Of a stretch of DNA of 64,000 nt, positions 37,582 to 47,469 are shown one piece after another. Within the stretch, counting starts at the first letter, position 1, and every line of letters starts with the position of its first letter. The stretch is from Paludibacteraceae bacterium. GTDB lineage: Bacteria > Bacteroidota > Bacteroidia > Bacteroidales > Paludibacteraceae. The position numbers and the translations under genes were made by a program. Below the pieces are notes generated by a model. It was not told the origin of the DNA. It did no database searches and worked only from the letters and a program-made list of their open reading frames with translations. The DNA is taken from positions 55,250 to 119,249 of the forward strand of contig JAKSNP010000005.1 in NCBI GenBank assembly GCA_024399655.1. The letters run 5' to 3'.

Positions 37582-39921
37582 ATGAAACGACTCCTTCTGA
37601 TTGATGCTTATGCAATGATTTATCGGGCGTACTACGCTTTTATTCGCGTGCCGAGGATGAACTCCAAGGGCGAGAATACAAGTGCGGTATATGGCTTTGT
37701 CACCACATTGGAAGATTTGCTTAAGCGCATCAAACCTACACATATAGCGGTAGCTTTCGATCCGCACGGTCCCACTTTCCGTCACGAAGCCTACCAACAA
37801 TATAAAGCCCAACGTGAGGAAACTCCTGAAGATATCCGCCGTGCTGTTCCTCTTATCCATCAGATACTGGAAGCGATGAATATACCGACTTTGGAAGTGC
37901 CGCGATTCGAAGCTGACGATATTATCGGTACTGTGGCCAATTTGGCGGAAACCGAAGGATTTGATGTCTATATGGCTACACCTGATAAAGATTACGGCCA
38001 ATTGGTCACCGAGCATATCCGTATGTATCGTCCTCGTCATACAGGAGGCTTTGAAGAAATGGGGCCTGCTGAAGTCTGTCAGAAATACGGAATATCCTCT
38101 ACGGATCAGGTTATCGATCTTTTGGGATTGATGGGGGATGCAAGCGACAACATACCCGGTTGCAAAGGAGTAGGGGAGAAAACAGCCGTGCAACTGCTCA
38201 ATCAATACGGTTCGATCGACAACTTGTTACAACATGTTGAAGAGCTGAAAGGGGCTCTTAAAACCAAAGTGGAAACCCAACAGGAGGAAATACGTTTTTC
38301 CCGCTTTCTGGCTACTATCAGAACGGATGTGCCTATCCAATTCGATGCTGATCAACTTGCTCTGAAAGAGAAAGATTGGAACAAACTGACTCCTATCTAT
38401 CAGAACCTGGAATTCAATTCCCTCCTGAAGAACGCGCCCGCCAAACCTTTGGGCAAAAAAACGACCAAAACCGTAGCTGACAATGGTGTGCTTGACCTTT
38501 TCGGAAGTCCGGAAAATACGACTGCAACGGAGTCTGCTATGCCCAATTATGATACTTTGGAAAATAGGTTGTGCTCCTACCTGCTGAATCCGGAAGTCAG
38601 TTTCAATCCTTATGTCCTGCCCGATTGGAGTGCTTTGAAATCAGATCCGGCTCTGTGGAATCTTTATCGAGAAGTGGAATTGCCCTTGGTAAACGTACTC
38701 CGGGATATGGAAAAAGCAGGCGTTCGATTCGATTTGCAAATGCTGCACGAGGCGGAAACTGCGTTGAACGCGGAGCTGGAGGGAATTGAGAACGAAATAT
38801 ACCAATTGGCCGGAAAAGAATTCAATATCAACAGTCCGGCGCAAGTGGGGGAAATCCTTTTCGCCGAATTGCAGCTTGACGAAAAAGCGAAACGTGGACG
38901 TAACGGACATTTCTCTACGGCAGAAGAAGTGTTGCTCCCACTCAAAGAAAAACACCTTATTGTGACTAGAATACTGGAACAACGCGAATTGAAGAAGTTG
39001 ATTTCCACTTACATATCCGTTCTTCCGTCCTATATCAATCCCCAGACGGGTAAAATACATACTACATACAACCAAACCGTTACAGCCACGGGGCGTCTGT
39101 CGAGCAGCAATCCCAATTTGCAGAACCTGCCGGTTAGAACCGAACGTGGACAGCTGCTCCGCCGTGCCGTGATTCCGGATGAGGGATGTATGTTTCTTAG
39201 TGCCGATTATTCGCAAATCGAGTTGCGCCTGATGGCTCATTTTTCACAAGATCCCCATCTGCTGGAAGCCTTCCGGCAAGGTCAGGATATTCATGCGGCA
39301 ACGGCTGCCAAAATTTTTGGCGTACCTATCGACCAAGTGAGCAAAGAACAACGCCGTCGTGCCAAAACAGCCAATTTCGGTATTATCTACGGAATATCTG
39401 CTTTCGGATTGGCGCAACAGTTGGATTGCCCCCGTAGCGAAGCCAAAGCCTTGATTGACGGTTATTTCGAAGCATTCCCGCGAGTGATTGATTTCATAGA
39501 AAGTCAAAAACGGTTCGCTCGCGAACATGGCTATGTGGAAACGCTTTTCGGACGTAAACGTTATCTCCCAGATATCAACTCGCATAATGCAACCGTTCGT
39601 TCCTTTGCGGAAAGGAACGCTGTAAATGCTCCTATTCAGGGAACGGCTGCCGACATAATTAAGATGGCGATGGTCGCCATTCATCGGAGAATAAGGAACG
39701 AAGTGATTGCCCTCCGTCACCAAAGTGATTCATCGAATCCCGTTTTGCCCGAGAATCTGATGATTATGCAAGTGCACGATGAATTGAATTTCAATGTGCC
39801 CGAAGCGGAAGTGGATAAAGTAAGAACTATCGTGGTCGAAGAAATGCAAAATGCCGTTCATCTGACCGTCCCGCTTATTGCGGAATGCGGCGTGGGCAAA
39901 AATTGGCTGGAAGCACATTGA
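37582..39921 (+). CDS. polA: DNA polymerase I lacking most of the 3'-5' exonuclease domain
   Basis: DNA polymerase I of 779 residues, about 150 shorter than E. coli PolA (928). The 5' nuclease is complete (LLIDAYAMIYRAYYAF, FEADDIIGTVA, LLGLMGDASDNIPGCKGVG). The polymerase is complete, with motif A ADYSQIELRLMAH near 540, motif B RRAKTANFGIIYG near 592 and motif C MQVHDEL near 729. Between them only about 60-70 residues remain, including a piece that resembles exo motif II (YDTLENRLCSYLLNPE, near 322). The DTE-type exo I and the YxxxD exo III motifs are absent. Proofreading is therefore not expected. The frame is continuous, so this is a domain loss and not a pseudogene. Confidence 0.93.
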   Translation: MKRLLLIDAYAMIYRAYYAFIRVPRMNSKGENTSAVYGFVTTLEDLLKRIKPTHIAVAFDPHGPTFRHEAYQQYKAQREETPEDIRRAVPLIHQILEAMNIPTLEVPRFEADDIIGTVANLAETEGFDVYMATPDKDYGQLVTEHIRMYRPRHTGGFEEMGPAEVCQKYGISSTDQVIDLLGLMGDASDNIPGCKGVGEKTAVQLLNQYGSIDNLLQHVEELKGALKTKVETQQEEIRFSRFLATIRTDVPIQFDADQLALKEKDWNKLTPIYQNLEFNSLLKNAPAKPLGKKTTKTVADNGVLDLFGSPENTTATESAMPNYDTLENRLCSYLLNPEVSFNPYVLPDWSALKSDPALWNLYREVELPLVNVLRDMEKAGVRFDLQMLHEAETALNAELEGIENEIYQLAGKEFNINSPAQVGEILFAELQLDEKAKRGRNGHFSTAEEVLLPLKEKHLIVTRILEQRELKKLISTYISVLPSYINPQTGKIHTTYNQTVTATGRLSSSNPNLQNLPVRTERGQLLRRAVIPDEGCMFLSADYSQIELRLMAHFSQDPHLLEAFRQGQDIHAATAAKIFGVPIDQVSKEQRRRAKTANFGIIYGISAFGLAQQLDCPRSEAKALIDGYFEAFPRVIDFIESQKRFAREHGYVETLFGRKRYLPDINSHNATVRSFAERNAVNAPIQGTAADIIKMAMVAIHRRIRNEVIALRHQSDSSNPVLPENLMIMQVHDELNFNVPEAEVDKVRTIVVEEMQNAVHLTVPLIAECGVGKNWLEAH

Positions 39922-39955
39922 TGCCGTAGCCGCTCTATGAAAAAAAGAAAAAGTT

Positions 39956-41257
39956 ATGGAAAATGCTATATTGGTAGGTTTGATTACTCCAGATCAACCG
40001 GAGGAACGAACCAATGAATATTTGGATGAATTGGCTTTCCTGTCGGATACGCGGGACATCCGCCCCGTACGTCGTTTCGTACAACGCGTGGCTTCTCCTG
40101 ATTCCAATTCCTATGTGGGTAGCGGTAAACTGCAGGAGATTCGCGAATGGATTGTGCAACATCAATCCGATCCCGATAAAGCCGTTGACCTGGTGATATT
40201 TGATGACGAATTGTCTCCTCGCCAGATTCGTAATATTGAGCGCGATCTCAATTGGCGCGATAATCCGAAGGATCGACGCGAAGTCCGAGTGATGGACCGA
40301 ACTATTCTGATCCTTGAAATATTCCTTCAACGAGCGCAAACTTCATATGCCAAGACGCAGGTCGAAATGGCTCATCTGCAGTATATGTTGCCCCGATTGA
40401 CAAGAATGTGGAGCCATTTGGACCGTCAACGTGGTGGCGGCGGAACCAATCGTGGTACAGGTGAAACTCAGATCGAAGCGGACAAACGAATTATCGGACA
40501 ACGAATCGCCTTGTTGAGGGAGGAATTGAAACGCATTGACCGGCAAATGTCAACCCAACGCCAAAATCGTGGAAAAATGGTTCGAGTCGCGCTGGTAGGA
40601 TATACAAATGTGGGAAAATCCACTTTGATGAACCTCTTGTCAAAATCGGATGTGTTTGCCGAAAACAAACTTTTTGCAACTCTGGATACCACCGTACGCA
40701 AAGTCACTATCGACAACCTTCCGTTCCTCTTGTCGGATACAGTGGGATTCATCCGCAAATTGCCTCATCATCTGGTCGAAAGTTTCAAATCTACCTTGGA
40801 TGAGGTCCGTGAAGCCGATCTGCTGATTCATGTGGTGGATATATCTCACCCCAATTTTGAAGAACAATACGAAGTGGTGGAACAGACGATTCGTGAATTG
40901 ACTGCTCCTGCCAAACAACCTGTACCCGAACCCGCTTTGCCCTATCAAAATCCGAAAAAGGATGCTCCTCATCTGGATATCCCGCGCATCGTGGTGTTCA
41001 ACAAGATTGACGCTTTCACCTATACGCCTAAAGAAGAGGACGACCTTACACCCGTCACCCGTGAGAATATTTCGCTGGAAGAACTTCAAAAAACATGGAT
41101 GTCGAAATTGCAGGACGACTGTATTTTCCTTTCTGCCAAAGACAAAACCAATGTCGACAATTTAAGGCGTTTGATGTACGACCGTATCAAAGCCATTCAT
41201 ATCAAACGATATCCCTACAACGATTTCCTGTTCCAGAATTATGCAGACGAGGAATAG
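39956..41257 (+). CDS. hflX: Ribosome-associated GTPase HflX
   Basis: GTPase of the HflX family that binds and splits stalled ribosomes, 433 residues. The N-terminal domain includes DLVIFDDELSPRQIRNIERD. A linker helix region with RGGGGTNRGTGETQIEADKR leads to the G domain: VALVGYTNVGKSTLMNLL (G1), LDTTVRKV (G2), LSDTVGFIRKLPHHLVESFK (G3) and VFNKIDAF (G4). The last gene before a strong terminator. Confidence 0.96.
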   Translation: MENAILVGLITPDQPEERTNEYLDELAFLSDTRDIRPVRRFVQRVASPDSNSYVGSGKLQEIREWIVQHQSDPDKAVDLVIFDDELSPRQIRNIERDLNWRDNPKDRREVRVMDRTILILEIFLQRAQTSYAKTQVEMAHLQYMLPRLTRMWSHLDRQRGGGGTNRGTGETQIEADKRIIGQRIALLREELKRIDRQMSTQRQNRGKMVRVALVGYTNVGKSTLMNLLSKSDVFAENKLFATLDTTVRKVTIDNLPFLLSDTVGFIRKLPHHLVESFKSTLDEVREADLLIHVVDISHPNFEEQYEVVEQTIRELTAPAKQPVPEPALPYQNPKKDAPHLDIPRIVVFNKIDAFTYTPKEEDDLTPVTRENISLEELQKTWMSKLQDDCIFLSAKDKTNVDNLRRLMYDRIKAIHIKRYPYNDFLFQNYADEE

Positions 41258-41289
41258 AAATCGGCATAAGCAACTGGCTCCCAAATCTA

Positions 41290-41327
41290 CCAAAGCGCGA
41301 CCCGAAAGTCGCGCTTTGGCTTTTTTT
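41290..41327 (+). terminator. Terminator after hflX
   Basis: Arms CCAAAGCGCGAC and GTCGCGCTTTGG form a perfect 12-bp stem, followed by C and a T7 run. Confidence 0.93.
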
Positions 41328-41430
41328 ATGCAGTCAAAATGCACTCAAAAATGCAGTCCACATGCTTTTCAAATGTAATCTAAATGTAATCTAAATGCAG
41401 TCTACATGCTTTTCAAATGCAGTCTGTATT
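41328..41430 (+). repeat. Nested intergenic tandem repeats (ATGCAGTC-type)
   Basis: ATGCAGTC or close variants recur six times. A 25-bp unit (41351-41375) recurs at 41395-41419 with one difference, and two copies of AAATGTAATCT lie between them (41371-41392). No coding role is seen. It sits between the hflX terminator and the third dispersed repeat. Confidence 0.75.
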
Positions 41431-41444
41431 CAGCCCTGTCTTTG

Positions 41445-41475
41445 TCGAGAGCTAAACGTAACATAAACGTAACAT
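41445..41475 (+). repeat. Dispersed intergenic 31-bp repeat, copy 3
   Basis: Identical to 24985-25015 and to the reverse complement of 398-428. About 55 bases downstream, CCTCGT and ACGAGG (41531-41549) form a stem related to the module after copy 2. Confidence 0.8.
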
Positions 41476-41763
41476 AAACCTACCGTCACCGAGGGGTTTA
41501 ACACTTCTGTTTCTCTGGCTGTCGCTCTGCCCTCGTTCAATATACGAGGTGCGTTATTTTCACACCGGTTGGATGATGTCGGCTAGAGGGAAGGGATATC
41601 CTTCGCTCATCCTTTACCTACCGTTAGGTGAGGCTTTATCACAATATGCATGGCCTGTCGGAAAATATCGTAGATATATCGTCAGCTAAAAGGACATAAA
41701 TGTGGATTGAAAAGCGAAAAAAAAGCGGATTTTTGAGGAAGGACTTTATTTCTTTACGAAAAA
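41476..41763. other. Gene-free DNA upstream of the DUF6089 gene
   Basis: Apart from the hairpin at 41531-41549, linked to repeat copy 3, nothing was recognised. Confidence 0.45.
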
Positions 41764-41795
41764 TTTGCGTATATCATATTTTTTTTGTAATTTTG
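41764..41795 (+). promoter_or_regulatory. Promoter for DUF6089-uppS-bamA
   Basis: TTTG 41764-41767, 20 bp with a T tract, TAATTTTG 41788-41795. The sequence 41764-41796 is identical to 10870-10902 upstream of waaA. Confidence 0.85.
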
Positions 41796-41826
41796 CAGGC
41801 TTTTTGTAGGGAAGTATTTGTGACCT

Positions 41827-42519
41827 ATGCGTAACGGACTGGCAAGAATGATATTAACCGTAATTTTAGTGGGGCTTTGCTCCGCTCGCGCCTTCGCGGG
41901 TTTCGGTGACATGTATCATTGCGATCTGGGCATTCAGGGCGGTTGCGGTTATTATACCGGAGATGCCACTCCTCATATTTTTATGAATGTCCGTGAAGCC
42001 TATGGCGCATTTTTCCGCTATCGCTTTACGCAACGTTGGGCGCTCTCCCTGCAAGGAAATGCACAACGGATAACGGGTTATAATCCCGACGGTAACGGAT
42101 ATCCTGCTTCCGTTAACGGCAAGTGGATCAACCAGTTGGTGAATATTGATGTCTCGGCTGAGTTCAATTTTTTCCGTTTTGACGACAGTAGATACGACAG
42201 TCGCGTCAAGCCGTTTTCTCCTTATATCGGCATCGGTTTTGGCGCCACGGCACATAGCCATTTCAGCAAGGTGAGCGGCTATATGCCTTTTATCATCGGT
42301 TTCAAATGGAAATTCGCCCCTCGATGCAATCTCCAATTGGCTTGGCAGCATAATGTCTATTTCAATGATAATCTGGAAAATGTCGCCGAATACAACAATA
42401 GTTACGGTCTCAACGGCTCGAATATAATGAATAATGATGTCGCCGGGCAGTTGCTGTTGGGCATTTCGGTAGCATTCGCGATGGACAAACACCGTTGCCT
42501 GCGTTGCGACGAAAAATAA
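41827..42519 (+). CDS. DUF6089 outer-membrane beta-barrel protein
   Basis: A 230-residue predicted outer-membrane barrel with signal peptide (about 1-24, ending ARAFA). It starts in mature form with GFGDMYHCDLGIQGGCGYYT, and alternating aromatic strands follow (FFRYRFTQRWALSLQGNAQ, PYIGIGFGATAHS, NLQLAWQHNVYF). DUF6089 genes stand before uppS and bamA in many Bacteroidales, as here. Function unknown. Confidence 0.85.
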   Translation: MRNGLARMILTVILVGLCSARAFAGFGDMYHCDLGIQGGCGYYTGDATPHIFMNVREAYGAFFRYRFTQRWALSLQGNAQRITGYNPDGNGYPASVNGKWINQLVNIDVSAEFNFFRFDDSRYDSRVKPFSPYIGIGFGATAHSHFSKVSGYMPFIIGFKWKFAPRCNLQLAWQHNVYFNDNLENVAEYNNSYGLNGSNIMNNDVAGQLLLGISVAFAMDKHRCLRCDEK

Positions 42520-42531
42520 ACTGAACTCGAA

Positions 42532-43272
42532 ATGGATCTGAAAGAACAAATATCAAAGGCTCGTATGCCCCGCCATATCGCTATTATTATGGATGGTAAC
42601 GGCCGTTGGGCGAAACGTCAAGGCATGGCCCGTATGTTCGGCCACCGTCAGGGGGTACAGACCGTACACAATATCACCGAAGCGGCTGCTGAATTGGGCG
42701 TCGAATACCTGACGCTCTATGCGTTCTCTACCGAGAATTGGAACCGTCCGAAAGAAGAGGTGGATGCGCTAATGATATTGCTCGTGGATACAATCGCCAA
42801 AGAGACCCCTACGTTGATGAAAAACAATGTGCGTCTTACTACGATAGGCGATTTGAGCCGTCTACCCGAAGAAACCTGCCGCAAATTCAAGGAGTGTATC
42901 GCACAAACTTCAGCGAATACCGGCCTGCAAATGGTGTTGGCTTTGAGTTATTCTGCCCGTTGGGAATTGACGGAGGCCGTACGTATGGTCGCTAAAAAAG
43001 CGGCGGAAGGAACTTTACGTGCCGATGAAATCGACGAACAGACCGTCTCCATGCATCTTACCACTGCCGGTATACCCGATCCCGACCTCTTGATTCGTAC
43101 CAGCGGCGAATTGCGTATCAGTAATTTCCTGCTGTGGCAGTTGGCTTATGCCGAACTGTATTTCACGCCTTGTCTGTGGCCCGATTTCAGCGTCGAGGAG
43201 TTCTATCGCGCCATTATCGATTATCAACATCGTGAACGAAGATTTGGAAAAACCAGTGAACAAGTCATTTAA
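42532..43272 (+). CDS. uppS: Isoprenyl transferase (undecaprenyl diphosphate synthase)
   Basis: Cis-prenyltransferase that makes the C55 lipid carrier for peptidoglycan and surface glycans. The 246-residue protein has [20 protein letters not shown] with the catalytic Asp and diphosphate-binding residues, [39 protein letters not shown], and [14 protein letters not shown]. Its 3' end overlaps the bamA start. Confidence 0.96.
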   Translation: MDLKEQISKARMPRHIAIIMDGNGRWAKRQGMARMFGHRQGVQTVHNITEAAAELGVEYLTLYAFSTENWNRPKEEVDALMILLVDTIAKETPTLMKNNVRLTTIGDLSRLPEETCRKFKECIAQTSANTGLQMVLALSYSARWELTEAVRMVAKKAAEGTLRADEIDEQTVSMHLTTAGIPDPDLLIRTSGELRISNFLLWQLAYAELYFTPCLWPDFSVEEFYRAIIDYQHRERRFGKTSEQVI

Positions 43273-45961
43273 CATATTATTCCTGCTCGCATCCTTCTGC
43301 TTGATGGGTCTGCCGATATTCGCCCAAAACGATAATTTGCTGACCGATTCGCTTGTGCAGTCGGATGAACCGTCGCTTCTTGCAGCCGATTCTATGAGCT
43401 TGGATGCCGCTGACGATTTCATGGATCAGGAGTCGGCCGGCCCGGAAATCGAATATTCATTCAATCGTCATACGTATGAAATCGCCGATATCAAGGTGTC
43501 CGGTGCGGAGAGTTACGAGGATTTCGTGTTGATCGGATTCTCAGGACTGGCGGTAGGTGACCGTATCGATGTCCCCGGTGAGCAAATCACCAAAGCGATA
43601 CGCCGTTTTTGGAAACAGGGACTTTTCTCCGATGTGAAAATAGTGGCCAATAAGATTGAAAACGGCAAAATATGGCTGGAAATAAAACTGAAACAACGCC
43701 CACGCATCTCTGAATTGAGGTATAACGGTCTCAAAAAAGGCGAAAAAGAAGATTTGGAAGTGAAAGTGGGTATCGCCAAAGGCAACCAGTTTACACCGGA
43801 CCTTGCCGACCGTGCCAAAACCGTCATCAAGAAATATTTTGCCGAGAAAGGGTATCATAATACCAAAGTGGATGTCTATCAGATGGATGACCGCGACCAT
43901 CCGGGATACGTCCGCGTAATCATCAATGTGGACAAACAATTGAAAACGAAAGTCGGTAATATTTATCTGGAAGGCAACAAAGCCCTGACGAATATCCAGA
44001 TCAACAAGGCGATGAAGAAAACCAACGACAACAATATCGTCAATCTCTTCAGAACCAAGAAATTCGTTGCCGAGGAATTTGAAAAGGACAAACAGGCCGT
44101 TATCGAAAAATATAACGAAGTGGGCTATCGTGACGCTTATATCGTTTCCGATAGCGTTTGCACCAATCCCGAAGATCCGTCGCGTGTGGATGTGTACATG
44201 AAAATCTACGAGGGAGACAAATATTATGTACGCAATGTGAATTGGGTAGGCAATACCGTATATCCGTACGAGTACCTCAATCAGATCCTCGGGGTCAAGA
44301 AAGGCGATGTTTATAACCTGAAGGAGCTGAATAAACGCCTGTTGGAAGACGACGATGCCGTGGCCAAATTATATACCGACCAAGGTTATCTCTTCTTTAA
44401 TGTGGAACCGGTGGAAGTGACGGTCGACAACGACTCCATCGATTTCGAAATGCGTATGTATGAAGGAAAACCGGCCACAATCAACGAAGTGAATATCGTG
44501 GGCAATACACGGGTCTACGAACATGTGGTCCGCCGTGAAATCTATACCAAACCCGGCCAACTCTACAGCCAGAGCGATATCATGCGTTCTCTGCGCGAAT
44601 TGGCTCAGATGGGGCACTTTGATCAGGAAAAACTGATCCCGGATATCAATCCCAATCCCGAAGACGGAACGGTGGATATCACTTATAACCTGGAAACCAA
44701 ATCGTCTGACCAGGTCGAGTTTTCGCTCGGATGGGGGGCCAGCGGTCTGGTGGGCAGTTTGGGCTTGAAGTTTACCAACTTCGCCATTCAGAACCTTTTC
44801 AACAAAAAAGCCTATCGTATCGTGCCCCAAGGCGAGGGCCAAACATTCTCCATCAACGCACGTACCAACGGCCGTTATTATACATCGGCCAGTATTTCGT
44901 TCCTGGAACCGTGGATAGGCGGCAAACGGCCTAACTCCTTGAGCGCCAGCATCTACTATGCTTCACAACACGGCTATTCCAAACGTTATCTCTCTGCTGC
45001 GCAGGATTTGTATAATCTGTATTATAATCAGTATTATTATAGCGGCGTTAATAATGATTACTACCAACAGCTTCAGGCTCAGGAATATGATCCTGATGTC
45101 TATATGCGTACTTTGGGCGTAAGCATCGGTTACGGTAAACGCCTGCATTGGCCTGATGACTATTTCAGCTTCTACGGCGAACTCAGCTACCAGCTCTTCA
45201 TGATGAAAAACTGGCCTTATCTGCTGATTACTGACGGCAAATGCCATACCTTGGCACTCAATCTCCAATTGCAGCGCTCGTCCATCGACAATCCTATTTA
45301 TACACGTCGTGGCTCGTCGTTCACACTTGGCTTGAAAATTACACCTCCCTGGTCTGCCATGTTGGGAACTACCAACGAGGAACTGGCTTCGATGAGCCTC
45401 TCTGAAAGATATCGCCTGATCGAATTCTATAAATTGAAATTCACCGGCAAAGTGTTCACTCCGCTTACTCGCGACAGCAAACTGGTGCTGATGGCGCGTG
45501 CCGAATTCGGCTATTTGGGCTCCTACAACCAGTATACCAAGTCGCCGTTCGAGAGTTTCTACATGGGTGGTGACGGTATGACGGGATATACCACCTATTC
45601 TACAGAATATGTAGCCATGCGAGGTTACAAATCTGGTGCACTTACGCCTTACGACTACAATACCCAACGGAATATGGGTTATGTTTACGACAAGTTCACC
45701 TTGGAATTGCGTTATCCTATCATGCTCGAACAGTCGGCCAATATATGGATTCACGGTTTCGTGGAAGCCGGTAACTGCTTCTCGGATATACGCGAGTTCA
45801 ATCCGTTCAACCTGAAGCGCTCCGCAGGTGTCGGAGTTCGTGTCTTCCTGCCGATGTTCGGCCTTTTGGGTGTTGACTGGGGCTGGGGATTTGATCCGAT
45901 CAACGGCTCTAAAGACTATGGCGGAAGTCAGTTCCATTTCGTCCTCGGACAAGAACTCTAA
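43256..45961 (+). CDS. bamA: Outer-membrane protein assembly factor BamA
   Basis: Omp85-family insertase that folds beta-barrels into the outer membrane, 901 residues. GTG 43256 is chosen because it gives a clean signal peptide ([20 protein letters not shown], then FAQ); the frame is open further upstream only because it lies within uppS. Five POTRA-like repeats span about residues 70-430 (for example [20 protein letters not shown]). The barrel then starts with [29 protein letters not shown] lies near the conserved L6 region, and the protein ends with FHFVLGQEL. The two OmpH genes downstream encode chaperones for the same pathway. Confidence 0.93.
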   Translation: MNKSFNILFLLASFCLMGLPIFAQNDNLLTDSLVQSDEPSLLAADSMSLDAADDFMDQESAGPEIEYSFNRHTYEIADIKVSGAESYEDFVLIGFSGLAVGDRIDVPGEQITKAIRRFWKQGLFSDVKIVANKIENGKIWLEIKLKQRPRISELRYNGLKKGEKEDLEVKVGIAKGNQFTPDLADRAKTVIKKYFAEKGYHNTKVDVYQMDDRDHPGYVRVIINVDKQLKTKVGNIYLEGNKALTNIQINKAMKKTNDNNIVNLFRTKKFVAEEFEKDKQAVIEKYNEVGYRDAYIVSDSVCTNPEDPSRVDVYMKIYEGDKYYVRNVNWVGNTVYPYEYLNQILGVKKGDVYNLKELNKRLLEDDDAVAKLYTDQGYLFFNVEPVEVTVDNDSIDFEMRMYEGKPATINEVNIVGNTRVYEHVVRREIYTKPGQLYSQSDIMRSLRELAQMGHFDQEKLIPDINPNPEDGTVDITYNLETKSSDQVEFSLGWGASGLVGSLGLKFTNFAIQNLFNKKAYRIVPQGEGQTFSINARTNGRYYTSASISFLEPWIGGKRPNSLSASIYYASQHGYSKRYLSAAQDLYNLYYNQYYYSGVNNDYYQQLQAQEYDPDVYMRTLGVSIGYGKRLHWPDDYFSFYGELSYQLFMMKNWPYLLITDGKCHTLALNLQLQRSSIDNPIYTRRGSSFTLGLKITPPWSAMLGTTNEELASMSLSERYRLIEFYKLKFTGKVFTPLTRDSKLVLMARAEFGYLGSYNQYTKSPFESFYMGGDGMTGYTTYSTEYVAMRGYKSGALTPYDYNTQRNMGYVYDKFTLELRYPIMLEQSANIWIHGFVEAGNCFSDIREFNPFNLKRSAGVGVRVFLPMFGLLGVDWGWGFDPINGSKDYGGSQFHFVLGQEL

Positions 45962-46105
45962 TCGGTTTGGCCCGCTTTTTGCATGGATGTAGTCGGGAGG
46001 CGCCCGATAGTCGACCGACAGTCGCCAAAAACAATAATTCGGATAGTATTGAAATGCGTCACTTATGGATAAAGCCTGACAGTAACCGCAACCATTAAAA
46101 ATAAT

Positions 46106-46639
46106 ATGAAAAAACTCATCAATTCGCTGATAATCATCCTGCTTGCTTCGGTATCCCTGGCTGCTTCAGCGGCAGATAAAAATACGGGTGGCATAGCATT
46201 TGTAGATATGCAATATATACTGCGTAACCTTCCGCAATACGAGTCGGCCAATGACCAGTTGAATATGATCTCACGCCGCTGGCAGAAAGAAATCGAAGAT
46301 GCCGAACAGGAGGCTCGCGTGTTGAGCGCCAATTATCAGACAGAGCAAATCTTCCTTACTGAAGAAATGCGCCGCCAACGTGAAGAGGAAATCGTGCAAA
46401 AAGAAAACGAGGTGCTTGAACTCAAACGCAGATATTTCGGCCCGGAAGGCGAACTGTTCAAGAAAAGAGAAGCGCTGCTCAAACCTATTCAAGACGATAT
46501 ATATAATGCTATTCAGGAATTGGCTAACGAAAAACACTTGGATATTGTTAAAGATCGCACCTCCGACCCATCGCTCATCTATATGTCGGATAAATTGGAT
46601 ATATCTGATCTGGTGCTGCAGAAACTGGGAGTAAAATAA
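46106..46639 (+). CDS. OmpH/Skp-family periplasmic chaperone 1
   Basis: A 177-residue Skp/OmpH-like holdase for unfolded outer-membrane proteins. A signal peptide (MKKLINSLIIILLASVSLAA, cleavage after ASA) is followed by GGIAFVDMQYILRNLPQYES, the family strand, and a long charged coiled-coil hairpin (EIEDAEQEARVLSANYQTEQ, REEEIVQKENEVLELKRRYF). The final strand LIYMSDKLDISDLVLQKLG matches the family. Separated from bamA by 144 bases and followed by a paralogue. Confidence 0.92.
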   Translation: MKKLINSLIIILLASVSLAASAADKNTGGIAFVDMQYILRNLPQYESANDQLNMISRRWQKEIEDAEQEARVLSANYQTEQIFLTEEMRRQREEEIVQKENEVLELKRRYFGPEGELFKKREALLKPIQDDIYNAIQELANEKHLDIVKDRTSDPSLIYMSDKLDISDLVLQKLGVK

Positions 46640-46739
46640 CAAACAAATACGAATTCACGATACACCGTTCAAATCACCATCCGGTCGAAAAGCAAGGTGT
46701 ACCTTATTAATAATAACGAATAAATTAAAATTTAATAGT

Positions 46740-47234
46740 ATGAAAAAACTTTTTGTAATTCTTGCACTTGCTCTGCCGATCTTGGCCAGCGCTCAGAAAT
46801 TCGGTTATGTCAACACACAGGAACTCTTCCAACAAATGCCTGAACTCAAACAGGTGGAAGCTCGTTTGGACAGTCTGAATGCACAATATGAAAATATGCT
46901 TACTGCCATGCAGGAGGAATATCAGAAAAAAGTGCAGGACTATCAGGACAAACAGGCTACTATGACCGACGCTATCCGACAAATTACCGAGGAGGAAATC
47001 TATAGCATCCAACAGCGTCTACAAACCACCTATCAGACCGCTCAAGCTGATGTCCAGAAAAAACAGGAAGAATACCTCGTCCCCGTGCAGGAACGTATGG
47101 TAAATGCCATCCGCAAAGTGGGCGAAGAAAAAGGTTTCACCTATATCTTCAATTCGGCTACCTCGTTGGTTTATACCGGACCGGATGCCATTGATGTTAC
47201 CGACGATGTACGTAAGGAATTAGGTATCAAGTAA
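46740..47234 (+). CDS. OmpH/Skp-family periplasmic chaperone 2
   Basis: Second Skp/OmpH-type chaperone, 164 residues. The signal peptide MKKLFVILALALPILASA is followed by QKFGYVNTQELFQQMPELKQ, a coiled-coil hairpin rich in Gln, Glu and Lys (QEEYQKKVQDYQDKQATMTD), and the C-terminal strand FTYIFNSATSLVYTGPDAID. Tandem OmpH pairs behind bamA are usual in Bacteroidales; Skp acts as a trimer, so mixed trimers are possible but not shown. Confidence 0.92.
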   Translation: MKKLFVILALALPILASAQKFGYVNTQELFQQMPELKQVEARLDSLNAQYENMLTAMQEEYQKKVQDYQDKQATMTDAIRQITEEEIYSIQQRLQTTYQTAQADVQKKQEEYLVPVQERMVNAIRKVGEEKGFTYIFNSATSLVYTGPDAIDVTDDVRKELGIK

Positions 47235-47273
47235 AATCGGTTCATCGCTCCTAATAATGCGATTTCATTCTAT

Positions 47274-47417
47274 ATGGCTGATGGCTTTTTAGAAACTCAT
47301 TTTGATGAATACCAACAGAAGAAAGCAGCGTGGCTAAACCGCAAAAAATATGCCTCGCTGCTTCTTCAGCGTCTCAAAGCCAAAGAAAAAAGCAGTCAGC
47401 CGACGGATGAATCTTGA
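47274..47417 (+). CDS. Small basic protein, 47 residues
   Basis: A short open frame from ATG 47274 to TGA 47415-47417 starts MADGFLETHFDEYQQKKAAW and continues with the basic stretch LNRKKYASLLLQRLKAKEKS. The MADxFLExxxxxYxxKKAAWL pattern resembles small uncharacterised Bacteroidales proteins as I recall them. It fits between ompH2 and the MFS gene without overlap. No signal peptide or membrane helix. Function unknown. Confidence 0.6.
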   Translation: MADGFLETHFDEYQQKKAAWLNRKKYASLLLQRLKAKEKSSQPTDES

Positions 47418-47469
47418 AATCGTGATACGGACTACTACTACGCAACAATTAATAAAACAATATTATCCT

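Noticed and set aside
43148-43255. Extended bamA start within uppS
   Set aside because: The added residues precede a typical signal peptide and are only the second frame of uppS; GTG 43256 gives a normal secreted precursor.
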